Source: Jiella pelagia
Lineage (GTDB): Bacteria; Pseudomonadota; Alphaproteobacteria; Rhizobiales; Rhizobiaceae
NCBI RefSeq assembly: GCF_026898155.1
Contig: NZ_CP114029.1
Span: forward strand, 1,185,501 to 1,249,500
Length of the DNA stretch: 64,000 bases
Reading direction: 5' to 3'
The translations under genes and the position numbers were made by a program. Below the pieces are notes generated by a model that saw only the letters and a program-made list of their open reading frames with translations, was not told where the DNA came from and did not search any database. This document shows, one piece after another, positions 39,565 to 48,289 of the stretch (position 1 is the stretch's first letter; each line of letters opens with the position of its first letter).

Positions 39565-40936
39565 TGGTGGTGTAGGAGGCCGCGTGCGGAGCCTTCGGCG
39601 TAGCGCAGCGCGCGGCCGACGGTAGCGCTGGCGGTCATCGCCGATCTTCGAGAAGGTTCGGGTTGCAACACCTGGAACCTGAAACGGAGACGACGATGAC
39701 CGACGAGAGAATGGCGCTGATCGAGCTGATTGAGAAGCAGGCCGACAGCGACTTCGTCCGCGACATGCTGGCCTTCGCTGCCGATCGCATCATGGAGATG
39801 GAAGTGGAAGCGCGCACGGGCGCCGCGAAGGGAGCGCGTTCGCCGTTGCGCGAGGTTCAGCGGAACGGCTATCGGGATCGCGACTGGGATACCCGCGCCG
39901 GAAGGATCGCGCTGGAGATCCCGAAGCTGCGCAAGGGGAGCTACTTCCCGAGCTTTCTCGAACCACGCAGGACAGCCGAGAAGGCTTTGGTGGCCGTGAT
40001 CCAGGAAGCCTATGTCCAAGGCATCTCGACACGCTCGGTCGACGATCTGGTAAAGGCCATGGGCGCCGGTGGGATGTCGAAGAGCCAAGTCAGTCGCCTC
40101 TGCGCCGACATCGACGAACGGGTGAACGTCTTCCTCTCGCGGCCGCTGGAAGGCGCCTGGCCCTATCTCTGGCTCGACGCGACCTATGTGAAGGTGCGCG
40201 AGGGCGGCAGGATCGTCAGCCGTGCCGTGATAATCGCCGTGGCGGTCAACAACGACGGCAAGCGCGAGGTCTTGGGCGTCGCGACCGGCCCGTCCGAAGC
40301 CGAGACGTTTTGGACCGAGTTCCTGCGATCTCTGGCCGACCGCGGCCTGCGCGGCGTGAAGCTGGTCATTGCTGACGACCACAAGGGCCTGCGCGCCGCC
40401 GCCCGCCGGGTGTTCAACGCCACCCACCAGCGTTGCCGCATTCACTGGATGAGGAACGCGCTTGCCCATGCGCCGACGAAGCAGCGCATGGCGGTGGCGG
40501 CGATGCTGAAGACGATCTTCGCCCAGGAAACCAAGGCCGACGCCGAGAACCAGTGGGAAGTCGTTGCCGACGCTCTCCGGGAGAAACAGCCCAAGCTCGG
40601 AGCCTTGATGGACGCCTCCCGCGACGACGTGCTGGCCTATATGTCCTTCCCACGCGAGCACTGGGCCCAGATCGCGTCGACGAACCCACTGGAACGGGTG
40701 AACCGCGAGGTGAAACGGCGGTCCGACGTCATCGGAATCTTTCCCAACGACGAGGCCATCGTCCGCCTCGTCGGCGCCCTGATGCTCGAGACGAACGACG
40801 AGTGGGCCGTGGCGCGACGCTACATGAGCCTTGAAACGCTGGCCCGCATCACCGACAATCCTACCATCAGACTGCCCGCCGTGGCAGCCTGATCAGCCTC
40901 GGACTTCTCCGAAGGTCGGCGCTCATACACCATCCC
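39565..40936 (+). mobile_element. IS256-family insertion sequence
   Basis: About 1.37 kb: one transposase gene flanked by imperfect inverted ends (GGTGTAGGAGGCCG at the left; GGTGTATGAGCGCCG at the right, read inward). Boundaries are estimated from these ends and from where the interrupted recombinase frame stops and resumes. I could not see a clear 8-9 bp target duplication. Confidence 0.78.
39696..40892 (+). CDS. IS256-family transposase
   Basis: A 398-residue mutator-type DDE transposase. Segments in order: [50 protein letters not shown], the first catalytic Asp in [13 protein letters not shown], the second in [16 protein letters not shown], the C/H motif [10 protein letters not shown], and the Glu region [25 protein letters not shown]. 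The length and all catalytic positions look intact, so the element may be active. Its high GC matches the host chromosome, suggesting an origin from a related genome. Confidence 0.95.
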   Translation: MTDERMALIELIEKQADSDFVRDMLAFAADRIMEMEVEARTGAAKGARSPLREVQRNGYRDRDWDTRAGRIALEIPKLRKGSYFPSFLEPRRTAEKALVAVIQEAYVQGISTRSVDDLVKAMGAGGMSKSQVSRLCADIDERVNVFLSRPLEGAWPYLWLDATYVKVREGGRIVSRAVIIAVAVNNDGKREVLGVATGPSEAETFWTEFLRSLADRGLRGVKLVIADDHKGLRAAARRVFNATHQRCRIHWMRNALAHAPTKQRMAVAAMLKTIFAQETKADAENQWEVVADALREKQPKLGALMDASRDDVLAYMSFPREHWAQIASTNPLERVNREVKRRSDVIGIFPNDEAIVRLVGALMLETNDEWAVARRYMSLETLARITDNPTIRLPAVAA

Positions 40937-41335
40937 CGGGGACATGATCTCATTGGCGGACGGATTGAAATAGTCGGCATCCGAATAGCTGATGCGCGAT
41001 TTATAACCCGGCCGTCCCGCCAACCAATTGATGAAGCGACCGACCGCTTTCAGCCGCCCGTAGCTCGTCGCCTTGGCGATCGGCCGGCCGGTTTTGGGGT
41101 TCAAATCCTCGTCAAGATGCCGCTTGAACTTGCGCGCCTGTTCGATGTGAAACCGGGCAAAATCCTTGTAGCCGGTCGAGGCTTCGAACAGCGCAATAGC
41201 CGCCAAGGCCTGATCGACGCTCTTCGGCGCCATGCGTTCGGCTTCTTCCAGATAGAGCGTGTAGGCGCGCTTGATACGCTCGTTTTTAGGATGGTGTTTT
41301 CGCACGGGTTTGCCTCGTCGTTTCCAAGTGATCAT
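40937..41335 (-). pseudogene. N-terminal half of the IS-split tyrosine recombinase
   Basis: Starts MITWKRRGKPVRKHHPKNER and runs through the core-binding (SAM-like) domain: IKRAYTLYLEEAERM, ALAAIALFEASTGYKDFARF, IAKATSYGRLKAVGRFINWLA, to NEIMSPG, where the IS256-family element begins. After that the frame is transposon sequence. The first 50 bases overlap the end of the HTH protein gene upstream, typical of tightly packed mobile-element operons. Confidence 0.8.
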
Positions 41336-41783
41336 TCGGACAGGGGGAATGGCTCTCGACTAGGCGTTCGTCCGCCCGTCTGATCGTCACCGCCACTTTC
41401 GCTTGAAGTTTGGGAAGGTCGGCGCCGGAAAGGCGCTTGTGCATCATCGTGGTGCATACCGGGCAGAGCGCCCGCATCATGCCGGCGCCGCCGGCGCTGG
41501 CGATAAACTCCACCTCGCCGTAGGCCGGATCGCGTGGTTCTCGGCAGGTGAAGCAAAAGGCTTGATGAAGGGCGCAACGCTGGCGCTTCGGCTTGCGGGC
41601 GTCGAGGAAAGCGATCAAGTCAGCGCCGAGGATCAGAGCCGGCCGCTGATCAGTCATGGACGGCAAGCCTGCCTTCAGCCATCGCCGGATGGTGCCCTTG
41701 TGGACGTTCAGCGCTCGCGATGCCTCGTCTACCGCGTAGCTGCGATGCTTCTTGATCGCCCTGCCGTTCGGGCGCCGAGCCAT
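41286..41783 (-). CDS. HTH and zinc-cysteine protein of the island
   Basis: 165 residues from ATG 41783. The N-terminal part has an HTH of MerR/excisionase type (SYAVDEASRALNVHKGTIRRWLKAGLP), then ILGADLIAFLDARKPKRQRC. Two cysteine pairs follow (CALHQAFCFTCREP and MRALCPVCTTMMHK), suggesting a zinc ribbon. This architecture is common in integrative elements beside AlpA and a recombinase. It lies 2 bases downstream of the AlpA stop and overlaps the recombinase start, so the three form one transcript. Likely a DNA-binding accessory of integration/excision. Confidence 0.78.
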   Translation of the reverse strand: MARRPNGRAIKKHRSYAVDEASRALNVHKGTIRRWLKAGLPSMTDQRPALILGADLIAFLDARKPKRQRCALHQAFCFTCREPRDPAYGEVEFIASAGGAGMMRALCPVCTTMMHKRLSGADLPKLQAKVAVTIRRADERLVESHSPCPNDHLETTRQTRAKTPS

Positions 41784-41785
41784 TC

Positions 41786-41992
41786 CTAAAGCGCTCCCGT
41801 CTCGATCAGCGCGCGAATGTCTTCGGCGCGCCAAACAGTGATCCGGCTGCCGAGCTTGACCGGCTTCGGAAAACGGCCGTCCTTCACCCCTGCCCACCAG
41901 GTCGATTTCGAAACGGGGATCGGGCCGGCCGGCGCGAGGATCGAGCGCAAGCGCAGAAAGCCGGTGCGGGGAAGGTCGATGATGTCGGGCAT
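41786..41992 (-). CDS. AlpA-family regulator/excisionase
   Basis: A 68-residue MerR-like wHTH: FLRLRSILAPAGPIPVSKSTWWAGVKDGRFPKPVKLGSRITVWRAEDIRALI, the AlpA signature (KSTWW, GRFPKPVKLG, WRAEDI). AlpA proteins activate integrase or control excision of P4-like elements. Heads the small operon AlpA, HTH/zinc protein, recombinase on the minus strand. Confidence 0.9.
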   Translation of the reverse strand: MPDIIDLPRTGFLRLRSILAPAGPIPVSKSTWWAGVKDGRFPKPVKLGSRITVWRAEDIRALIETGAL

Positions 41993-42095
41993 GGTGCCAC
42001 CTCGTCGTTGATTGGACGAGGAAGGCTTAGGAGAAGCGTTTCGAGCGTTGGCCGAATTCGGTTAAGGCGAAACCGAATTCGGCTTCAGGAAGTCG

Positions 42096-42803
42096 CTAAT
42101 CGTCTTCGGAAGTGGGCAGAAGCTCGGCGCCCTCGCGCAGATATTTGCGAATGGTATCGTCGGTTAGGGGGATGCCGAGCCGCTCAAGTTCATCGGCAAT
42201 CTCCTTATGGATCGGCGATCGGTTACTATTTGGGACGTACCCATATCCACCAATCGCCAGCCCAATGACGAGTTTGAGCAGGCTTTCATGCTCGCGTGTC
42301 ACTGCTGAAGGCCGCTTGCCAGATTTTTGTACGTGAGGATTTGAAGCGGTCGGATCAAATTGAGCGTCGATGTAAGTTGGCGTAAAGTGGTGCGCAGCAT
42401 TGAGTAGATATTCCACGACGGGGCCGCGATCAATAATATTTTTCTTTTGATCGAACGCTCGAATTCCGGGATGAATTTCAATATTCATACCCAATAAATA
42501 ATTTAATATCTTATTCACAGAAAGGCTATCCGAATCGGATAATTGACGGAACGCCTTCCTGAATAGTCCCCGGCGTGATTGGTACGCCTTCCGAAAGTTT
42601 GTGTAGATCAGTTCGGCCGACGATCCGGACGGAGCTATATGGCCATTGAACGCTAGATATCTTGCAGCCGATTCTGGTTCGCAGCCGACAGACAAAAAGG
42701 CCGCTTCTTCGTACGTCCATTTCGCCAAACGAAACCAATACTCGTAGTTCGCGGATTCGACGTCTTGTGGAAGTTCTGGAATGTTGCTGAAGTAATCAGG
42801 CAA
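42096..42803 (-). CDS. Island protein of unknown function
   Basis: A 235-residue protein of clearly lower GC than its neighbours. N-terminal YWFRLAKWTYEEAAFLSVGCEPESAARY; C-terminal part EHESLLKLVIGLAIGGYGYVPNSNRSPIHKEIADELERLGIPLTDDTIRKYLREG. The C-terminal segment is shaped like a domain often seen in integrative-element proteins of Proteobacteria with a terminal HTH. Its start overlaps the integrase stop by 8 bases, so the two are probably coupled. Function unknown. Confidence 0.75.
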   Translation of the reverse strand: MPDYFSNIPELPQDVESANYEYWFRLAKWTYEEAAFLSVGCEPESAARYLAFNGHIAPSGSSAELIYTNFRKAYQSRRGLFRKAFRQLSDSDSLSVNKILNYLLGMNIEIHPGIRAFDQKKNIIDRGPVVEYLLNAAHHFTPTYIDAQFDPTASNPHVQKSGKRPSAVTREHESLLKLVIGLAIGGYGYVPNSNRSPIHKEIADELERLGIPLTDDTIRKYLREGAELLPTSEDD

Positions 42804-44001
42804 TCATTGTTACCCTGTTCGCAATTTCTCTTCCCCACCACTCTGCCATAAGTGTTCGTTCGTCCCAATAGGCCGCGCGATGGTAGGCGCGGCGAACCTC
42901 GTCTGCGCCGACATGGCCCAGCTCGGCCTCAATCGCGTCGGAATGCCAGAGGCCGCTTTCGTTCAGGAGCGAAGACGCTGTCGCGCGGAAGCCGTGAGAC
43001 GTCATCTCGTCTTTGGTGAAGCCCATCCGGCGAAGCGCACTGTTCAGCGTGTTTTCGCTCATAGAACGCAATGTCGTATGGATTGCAGGGAAGACGAGCC
43101 GGCCGGCTCCGGATCGCGACCGCACATCTTCGAGGATCGCCACGGCCGCGTCTGGCAACGGCTTGCGATGTTCCCGCCGCATCTTTGCTCGCGTGGCCGG
43201 GATCGTCCAGACACGCTTCCCAAGGTCGAATTCCGACCATTCGGCCTGCCGCAACTCGCCCGGTCGCGGGTACAGAAGTGCGAGTAGCTTCAGCGCTGCG
43301 CGCGTATCGGTGGCACGGTCATAAGCGTCAATCGCGCGAAGCAGGCCGGCGAAACTATCCCAATTGATGAAGACGGCGCGATGCGTCACCTTCGGAGCAG
43401 TCAGAGCGCCGCGCAGGCCATAGGTCGGATCATTTTCCGCCCGCGCCGTCGCTATGGCATAGCGGAAGACTTGGCCGATGAACGATCGAAGTCTGCGGGC
43501 GGTCTCATGCTTGCCCCGCGCTTCGACACGGCGAAGCGGGACGAGGATTTCGACGGCAGTGATTTCTGCAATGGGACGATTGCCGAGGTCGGAGCCGACC
43601 AGTTCGAGAAGCCATCGGCTTTTGGCCAGTGTCGCTTCGGCCCTGCCTTCCCGTTCGCCCTTAGAAAGCAGCTCTTCGGCAATCGCGACGAACGTCGAGG
43701 CTCGCGAGGCCTGCGCAACGATGCGATCGAGCTTCGCCTTTTCCGATGGATCGATCGAGCGTTTCAGAAGCGCCTTTGCCTCGTCGCGCCGCGCCCGAGC
43801 ATCTGCCAGCGAGACGGCAGGATAGGGACCGACCGCGAGAAGCTTCTGCTTCCCGCCAAAGCGATAGGCTATCCGCCAGAGTTTCGATCCGGCCGGCGAT
43901 ACCAACAGATGAAGGCCGCCGCCATCGCTGCTCTTGTATGGTCGATCCGAAGGCCTGAACGCCCTGATTTGCAGGTCTGTGAGAGCCATGCTGGCATCCA
44001 T
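42796..44001 (-). CDS. Tyrosine integrase of P4/CP4-57 type (DUF4102)
   Basis: A 401-residue integrase. The N-terminal DUF4102 arm-binding domain has LTDLQIRAFRPSDRPYKSSD and GGGLHLLVSPAGSKLWRIAYR, with LAVGPYPAVSLADARARRDEA. Catalytic residues: Arg in LLYPRPGELRQAEW, His-x-x-Arg in TSHGFRATASSLLNE and the Tyr in DEVRRAYHRAAYWDERT after LGHVG. Intact. It lies 163 bases from tRNA-Phe, whose 3' end is the att site, fitting P4-type integrases that use tRNA genes. An alternative start is ATG 43989. Confidence 0.95.
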   Translation of the reverse strand: MDASMALTDLQIRAFRPSDRPYKSSDGGGLHLLVSPAGSKLWRIAYRFGGKQKLLAVGPYPAVSLADARARRDEAKALLKRSIDPSEKAKLDRIVAQASRASTFVAIAEELLSKGEREGRAEATLAKSRWLLELVGSDLGNRPIAEITAVEILVPLRRVEARGKHETARRLRSFIGQVFRYAIATARAENDPTYGLRGALTAPKVTHRAVFINWDSFAGLLRAIDAYDRATDTRAALKLLALLYPRPGELRQAEWSEFDLGKRVWTIPATRAKMRREHRKPLPDAAVAILEDVRSRSGAGRLVFPAIHTTLRSMSENTLNSALRRMGFTKDEMTSHGFRATASSLLNESGLWHSDAIEAELGHVGADEVRRAYHRAAYWDERTLMAEWWGREIANRVTMIA

Positions 44002-44072
44002 TTGTTGGTATCGGATCGACCGCTACGGATCGCTACCAACAAAAATACCAACAAATCGGCTGGATACCAACA
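44001..44072. repeat. Cluster of integrase arm-type motifs, right end
   Basis: TACCAACAAA-like motifs at 44033, 44046 and 44064 (direct, the last partial) and one inverted at 44001-44010 (TTTGTTGGTA). The same motif occurs twice at the left island end. They overlap the integrase start and its probable promoter, so integrase could repress its own gene. Confidence 0.65.
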
Positions 44073-44163
44073 GACCAAGCCGGATGGCGCTGGACAAGAA
44101 TGGTGGGTTTAGTGAGGTTTTTCAGTAGGTTTCGGCGCTTTCAGGACTGCTCGAAACCCTGAT

Positions 44164-44180
44164 ATGGTGCCCGGGACTGG
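44164..44180. repeat. attR within the tRNA-Phe 3' end
   Basis: The 17-bp direct repeat partner of 33026-33042. The tRNA stays complete on the integrase side. Confidence 0.88.
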
Positions 44181-44240
44181 AATCGAACCAGTGACACTGC
44201 GATTTTCAGTCGCATGCTCTACCAACTGAGCTACCCGGGC
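44165..44240 (-). tRNA. tRNA-Phe (GAA)
   Basis: 76 bases including encoded CCA. The acceptor stem GCCCGGG pairs with CCCGGGC; the D-arm holds AGCTCAGTTGGTAGAGC; the anticodon arm GCGACTGAAAATCGC presents GAA; the T-arm has GGTTCGATTCC. Its 3' end is duplicated at 33026-33042, marking the island att site. Confidence 0.97.
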
Positions 44241-44471
44241 GCCGCCGCCGAGGGTCGCTCACAGGCGTTCTGTGATCACCGATCCGGCGGGGAGTGGCGG
44301 CCTTATAGAAAAGCTCGTGGCGCCTGTCCAGCGCCAATCCCATGCCTGGCATGGAGTTTTTCATTTTCGTGACGTGCGCCGTCCAACCCATCGGCACGGG
44401 CGACGTGGCAGGGCGCCCCGATGAGGCTATGTTCGGAGGTAAACCTTCATATCCCCGCCCCGGAGGCCCGC

Positions 44472-45146
44472 ATGCGCCAACGTCCCGCCTTCCTGTTCGA
44501 TCTCGACGGCACGCTGGTCGACAGCGTCTATCAGCACGTCCTCTCATGGAAGGACGCCCTCGACGCGGAGGGAATCGCGCTGTCGGTCTGGCGCATCCAC
44601 CGCAAGATCGGGATGAGCGGCGGGCTGTTCACCAACCAGCTCCTGCGCGAGATCGGCGAGGAGATCACCGAGGAGCGGCGCGAGCGCCTGCGCCAGGCCC
44701 ATGCGGAGGCGTATCGGACCCATTCCAAGAGCGTCGTGCCGCTGCCCGGCGCGCGCGAACTCCTCGACACGCTGACGCGGGAAAAGCTTGCCTGGGCGAT
44801 CGCCACCAGCGGTCGGATGGAGACGGCCAAACACAATCTCGACCGACTCAGGGTCGATCCCGAAGAGGTTGCGGTCGTCACTCGCGACGCGGTCACCTAT
44901 GCCAAGCCCGAGCCCGACCTCTTCATCGCGGCGGCCGAGCGGCTCGGTGTGCCGATCGAAGGCTCGATGGTGATCGGCGATTCGATCTGGGACATGCTCG
45001 CCGCCCAGCGCTGCCGGGCGCTCGGCGTCGGACTTTTGTCGGGCGGCTATGGCGGGGAAGAGCTGGAGCGGGCCGGCGCCTTCCGCGTCTACGAGGACCC
45101 GGCCGCCATGCTCGACCATCTCGACGAGGTCGGCGGCCGGACCTGA
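44472..45146 (+). CDS. HAD-superfamily phosphatase (phosphoglycolate-phosphatase-like)
   Basis: A 224-residue HAD hydrolase. Motif I is FLFDLDGTLVDS; motif II Thr/Ser is in WAIATSGR; motif III Lys in TYAKPEPDLF; motif IV in VIGDSIWDMLAA. The cap between residues 18 and 85 is the small helical C1 type found in sugar-phosphate and phosphoglycolate phosphatases. The ATG at 44472 was chosen because motif I must lie within the first 15 residues. Just outside the right end of the island; convergent with kdsD. Substrate unknown. Confidence 0.9.
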   Translation: MRQRPAFLFDLDGTLVDSVYQHVLSWKDALDAEGIALSVWRIHRKIGMSGGLFTNQLLREIGEEITEERRERLRQAHAEAYRTHSKSVVPLPGARELLDTLTREKLAWAIATSGRMETAKHNLDRLRVDPEEVAVVTRDAVTYAKPEPDLFIAAAERLGVPIEGSMVIGDSIWDMLAAQRCRALGVGLLSGGYGGEELERAGAFRVYEDPAAMLDHLDEVGGRT

Positions 45147-45234
45147 GCCGGCCTTCGAGCCGGCTGCGGAGTGACGATCAGAAAGACGAGACGATCAACG
45201 TGACCCGGCGATCAGGCGCCGGGGCGCCTGCCGA

Positions 45235-46237
45235 TCAGGCGACGCCGAGGCGCAGCAGGTCGTGCAGGTGGACGATGCCGACCGGCCGGCCCTCGCGCAC
45301 CACCATCATCGCGGTGATGTTGCGGGTGTTGATCATTTCCAGCGCCGCGACGGCAAGCGTATCCGGGCGGATCGTCTGCGGGCCGGCGGTCATCACCTGA
45401 TCGACGGTGCGCGACAAAAGCGCCGCATCGAGATTGCGGCGCAGGTCGCCGTCGGTGATGATGCCCTTCAGCCGGCCATCCTCGCCGATCACGCCGACGC
45501 AGCCGAAACCCTTGCGCGACATGACGATGATCGCTTCCGACATGAGCGTGCCCGAAGCACAGAGCGGCATCGCCTCGCCGGTGTGCATGATGTCGGAGAC
45601 ATGCTTCAGGCTCGCACCGAGCTGGCCGCCGGGATGGAAGACGTGAAAATCGTCCGGCGTGAAGCCGCGCCGTTCGAGCAGCGCCACGGCCAGTGCGTCG
45701 CCCATGACGAGCTGCATGGTGGAGGAGGAGGTCGGCGCGAGGCCAAGCGGGCAGGCTTCCGTCACCCGCGGCAGCTGCAGCGTCACGTCCGCCTCGCGCG
45801 CGAGCGTCGAGTTCGGCCGCGAGGTGATGGCGACCAGCGGAATGCGGAACCGCCGGGAATAGGCGACGATGCCATAGAGCCTCGGCGGTCTCGCCGGACC
45901 AGGACATGGCAAGGATCGCGTCGTCCTTGCCGATCATGCCGAGATCGCCGTGATTGGCCTCGGAGGGATGAACGAAGAATGAGGGTGTGCCGGTCGAGGC
46001 GAAGGTCGAGGCGATCTTCGAGCCGATATGTCCGCTCTTGCCAACGCCGGTGACGATCAGCCGGCCATTGACTGCCCCGATCAGGTCGAGCGCCCGCTCG
46101 AAGCTTGCCGCCATGTCCGTCTTGATCAGCACCGACAGGGCCTTCAGCGCCTCGATCTCTGTCTCGATGGTGTGGGCGGCGGAGCGGGACCCTGCGTGGT
46201 CGTTCGCGGGAAGGGTTTCGGCGATCGGCAAGGACAT
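45235..46237 (-). CDS. kdsD: Arabinose-5-phosphate isomerase (KdsD/KpsF family), frameshifted
   Basis: Interconverts ribulose-5-P and arabinose-5-P, the first step to Kdo for lipopolysaccharide. The SIS domain shows RLIVTGVGKSGHIGSKIASTFASTGTPS, FVHPSEANHGDLG and ILAMSWSGET, followed by two CBS domains (SDIMHTGEAMPL and VDQVMTAGPQTI; GIITDGDLRRNL, GIVHLHDLLRLG). At 45877-45883 the gene strand reads GAG-G-CTC. Removing one base gives GETAELYGIVAYSRRF and a continuous 333-residue enzyme, the family length. Kdo synthesis is normally essential in LPS producers, so a true null allele is hard to accept unless a paralogue exists. ATG 46237 preferred; 46315 is possible. Confidence 0.92.
45877..45883 (-). 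other. GAGNCTC indel site in kdsD
   Basis: The plus strand reads GAGCCTC. Deleting one base restores GAGCTC (Glu-Leu) and the SIS domain frame. Confidence 0.87.
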
Positions 46238-46491
46238 GTCGCTTTTTTCTCGTCTTGGCCCGGCATGCGGCGGAAAAGCCGCAGCGCCCGGCAGTAGAAT
46301 GACGCTCTCGGCCATGTGAGGCAAACGTGACCTTAGCGGGACCAGAGCGGCAATTCCTGTTTCGCGCAACCGCCAAAGGTTAGCTTCCGGTCAATGGAGT
46401 GTCCGATCGGCAACAATCGGTCACGTCTCCTGAAGATCATCGCTGGCAGCGCAGCCGGCGTGAAACCCAAGACGCCGGACGAAACGCGACG

Positions 46492-48252
46492 ATGGGCCAG
46501 AGCCGAGGACATGTCCTTTTCCCGATGCTGCTGCTGTTGGCGGCAGGCTCGGTCGCGTCCGCCCCCGCCCTCGCCCAGCAGATCCTCAGCGAAGACTCCC
46601 TGCGCCAGAGTGTCGGCCCGCCGCCGCAGCCAAAGCGGCTCGGCGACCCGGATGTCGACCTGATCGAAGCCCTCGGCGCCTATGACCGGCAAAGGCTCGT
46701 TTCGCCGGACGAAAAAGGCAATGATCCCTCGAAGCTGCGCGACGTCGCCGATCCCGCCGCCGAGGACAGGGCCGCCGACATGGCAACCCCGGACGACGCC
46801 GATGCACCGAAGACGCCACGGCAAGGCTTCGATCTCCTAGAGGCGGCGCCGCCGCGTCTCATCGACGACGGCCGCGCTTCGGCGGCCGGACGCGCCAGTT
46901 CCGCCGCGACGCCTGCCATGCGCAGCGGCGTCCGGCGCGACGCCGACGATCGTTCGCTGGACGGCACACGGACCGGCACCACCGATCGCGAGGATGGCCT
47001 GCCGGCTCCCGCCAATCCCACGCTCGGCGCCGGCATCACCGACGAGACCCTGCCCGCCCAGTCCACCCTGCGCCAGAACCGCGCCGTCGAGACCATCGAC
47101 CGGTTGCGCAGGCTGAACCAGGCGGATGGGGAAGACCCCTTCGCTCCAGTCGGCACGCGGGTCGGCACCTTCATTCTCTACCCGGAGCTGATCCAGACGA
47201 TCGGTGTCTCGAACAACATCGACAGCGACGCCGCAGCGACCAAGGGCGCCTTCAGCGAAACGATCCTGTCGTCGCGCCTCGTCTCGGACTGGGCGGCGAA
47301 CGAGGCCGAGTTCAACTCGCGCTTCGCCTATCGGCACGACTTTGCCGGCGAGACTCGGCAGGACCCCAGCGCTTCCGCCGACGGGCGCCTGCGCCTCGAC
47401 ATCTCGCGTGACACGATCGCGACCTTCCGCGGAGCGCTAGACTTTCAGCGCGAGGATTATTCCGACGTCCTCGACGATGCGGCGTTGACCGGCCGGGCCG
47501 GCGTTCTGGCGGGCTCGGTGGCGGCTGAAGTCGCCCACGACTTCCATCCGGTGAGCGTCGCCGGCACGCTGACGGCGGCGCGCAAGTCCTATTTCAGTCT
47601 GCCGGATGGCAGCGTCGACGAGGACTACACCACGCTGACGGCGTCGCTCAGGACCGGATACGACGTCTCTCCGACGCTTCAGCCCTTCGTCGCGGCAAGC
47701 CTCGGCCGGCGGATCTTCGACGTCGCCGCCCCCGAGGGGCGGGATTCCGGCGACCGGGACGCCTGGTTGCCGGCGCTGCGGGCCGGCATCGGCATCGACC
47801 TTCGCGACAAGTTGAGGGGCGAAGTCGCCGTGGGCTACGCCTGGAACGTTCCCGACGATACGGCGGTCGAGACCACCGCCTCGCCGACACTCGACGCCAG
47901 CCTCGTCTGGTCGCCGCAGCGCGGCACCGACGTGACGCTGACCGGCCGCACCAGCTTCGAGCCGGAACTGACCGGCCAATCGGCGACGACGAACTACGAG
48001 ACTTCGCTCGCCATCGCCCATTCCTTGAGCGCCCGCACCACGCTGACCGCCGCCGCCAGCTTCGGCTACGAGGATTCGACCGTCTCCGACGAGGACAAGA
48101 TGCTTTTGTCCGGCGAGGCGGGCTTCACCTACTGGCTCAACCGTCAGTTCGCCCTGACTGGTTCCTACGAGCACCGCCGGTCCTTCGCCGTGGTGGAAAG
48201 CGATCGTTACAGCGCCGATACCGTGAAGCTCGGCGTCACGCTGCAGCGTTGA
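46492..48252 (+). CDS. Outer-membrane beta-barrel protein (BBP2-like)
   Basis: About 586 residues from ATG 46492, which begins a good signal peptide (MGQSRGHVLFPMLLLLAAGS...ALAQQ); an in-frame GTG lies at 46399. A disordered Asp/Pro/Arg-rich region (to about residue 230) precedes VGTRVGTFILYPELIQTIGVSNN, the entry strand typical of BBP2-type barrels of Hyphomicrobiales, then alternating beta strands to the C-terminal SADTVKLGVTLQR. Such proteins often occur with exopolysaccharide genes and may form export pores. It sits between kdsD and galU, consistent with an envelope polysaccharide role, but no direct evidence is visible. Confidence 0.85.
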   Translation: MGQSRGHVLFPMLLLLAAGSVASAPALAQQILSEDSLRQSVGPPPQPKRLGDPDVDLIEALGAYDRQRLVSPDEKGNDPSKLRDVADPAAEDRAADMATPDDADAPKTPRQGFDLLEAAPPRLIDDGRASAAGRASSAATPAMRSGVRRDADDRSLDGTRTGTTDREDGLPAPANPTLGAGITDETLPAQSTLRQNRAVETIDRLRRLNQADGEDPFAPVGTRVGTFILYPELIQTIGVSNNIDSDAAATKGAFSETILSSRLVSDWAANEAEFNSRFAYRHDFAGETRQDPSASADGRLRLDISRDTIATFRGALDFQREDYSDVLDDAALTGRAGVLAGSVAAEVAHDFHPVSVAGTLTAARKSYFSLPDGSVDEDYTTLTASLRTGYDVSPTLQPFVAASLGRRIFDVAAPEGRDSGDRDAWLPALRAGIGIDLRDKLRGEVAVGYAWNVPDDTAVETTASPTLDASLVWSPQRGTDVTLTGRTSFEPELTGQSATTNYETSLAIAHSLSARTTLTAAASFGYEDSTVSDEDKMLLSGEAGFTYWLNRQFALTGSYEHRRSFAVVESDRYSADTVKLGVTLQR

Positions 48253-48289
48253 GGCGGCCGGCGGCGCGGGCCGCGATACCGCCCGAAGG

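Larger units (their letters stand above)
33026..44180. mobile_element. Genomic island integrated at tRNA-Phe
   Basis: An 11.15-kb element bounded by a 17-bp direct repeat (33026-33042 and 44164-44180) that is the 3' end of the tRNA-Phe gene including CCA. The integrase lies next to the intact tRNA. Cargo: type I restriction-modification genes, an AlpA-like regulator, an HTH/zinc-cysteine protein, two unknown proteins, and a second recombinase split by an IS256-family element. Several internal genes are less GC-rich than the chromosome. Confidence 0.9.

Noticed and set aside
39472..39565. Exact IS256 target-site duplication
   Set aside because: No matching 8-9 bp repeat could be seen on both sides of the estimated ends, so the boundaries are given as approximate.
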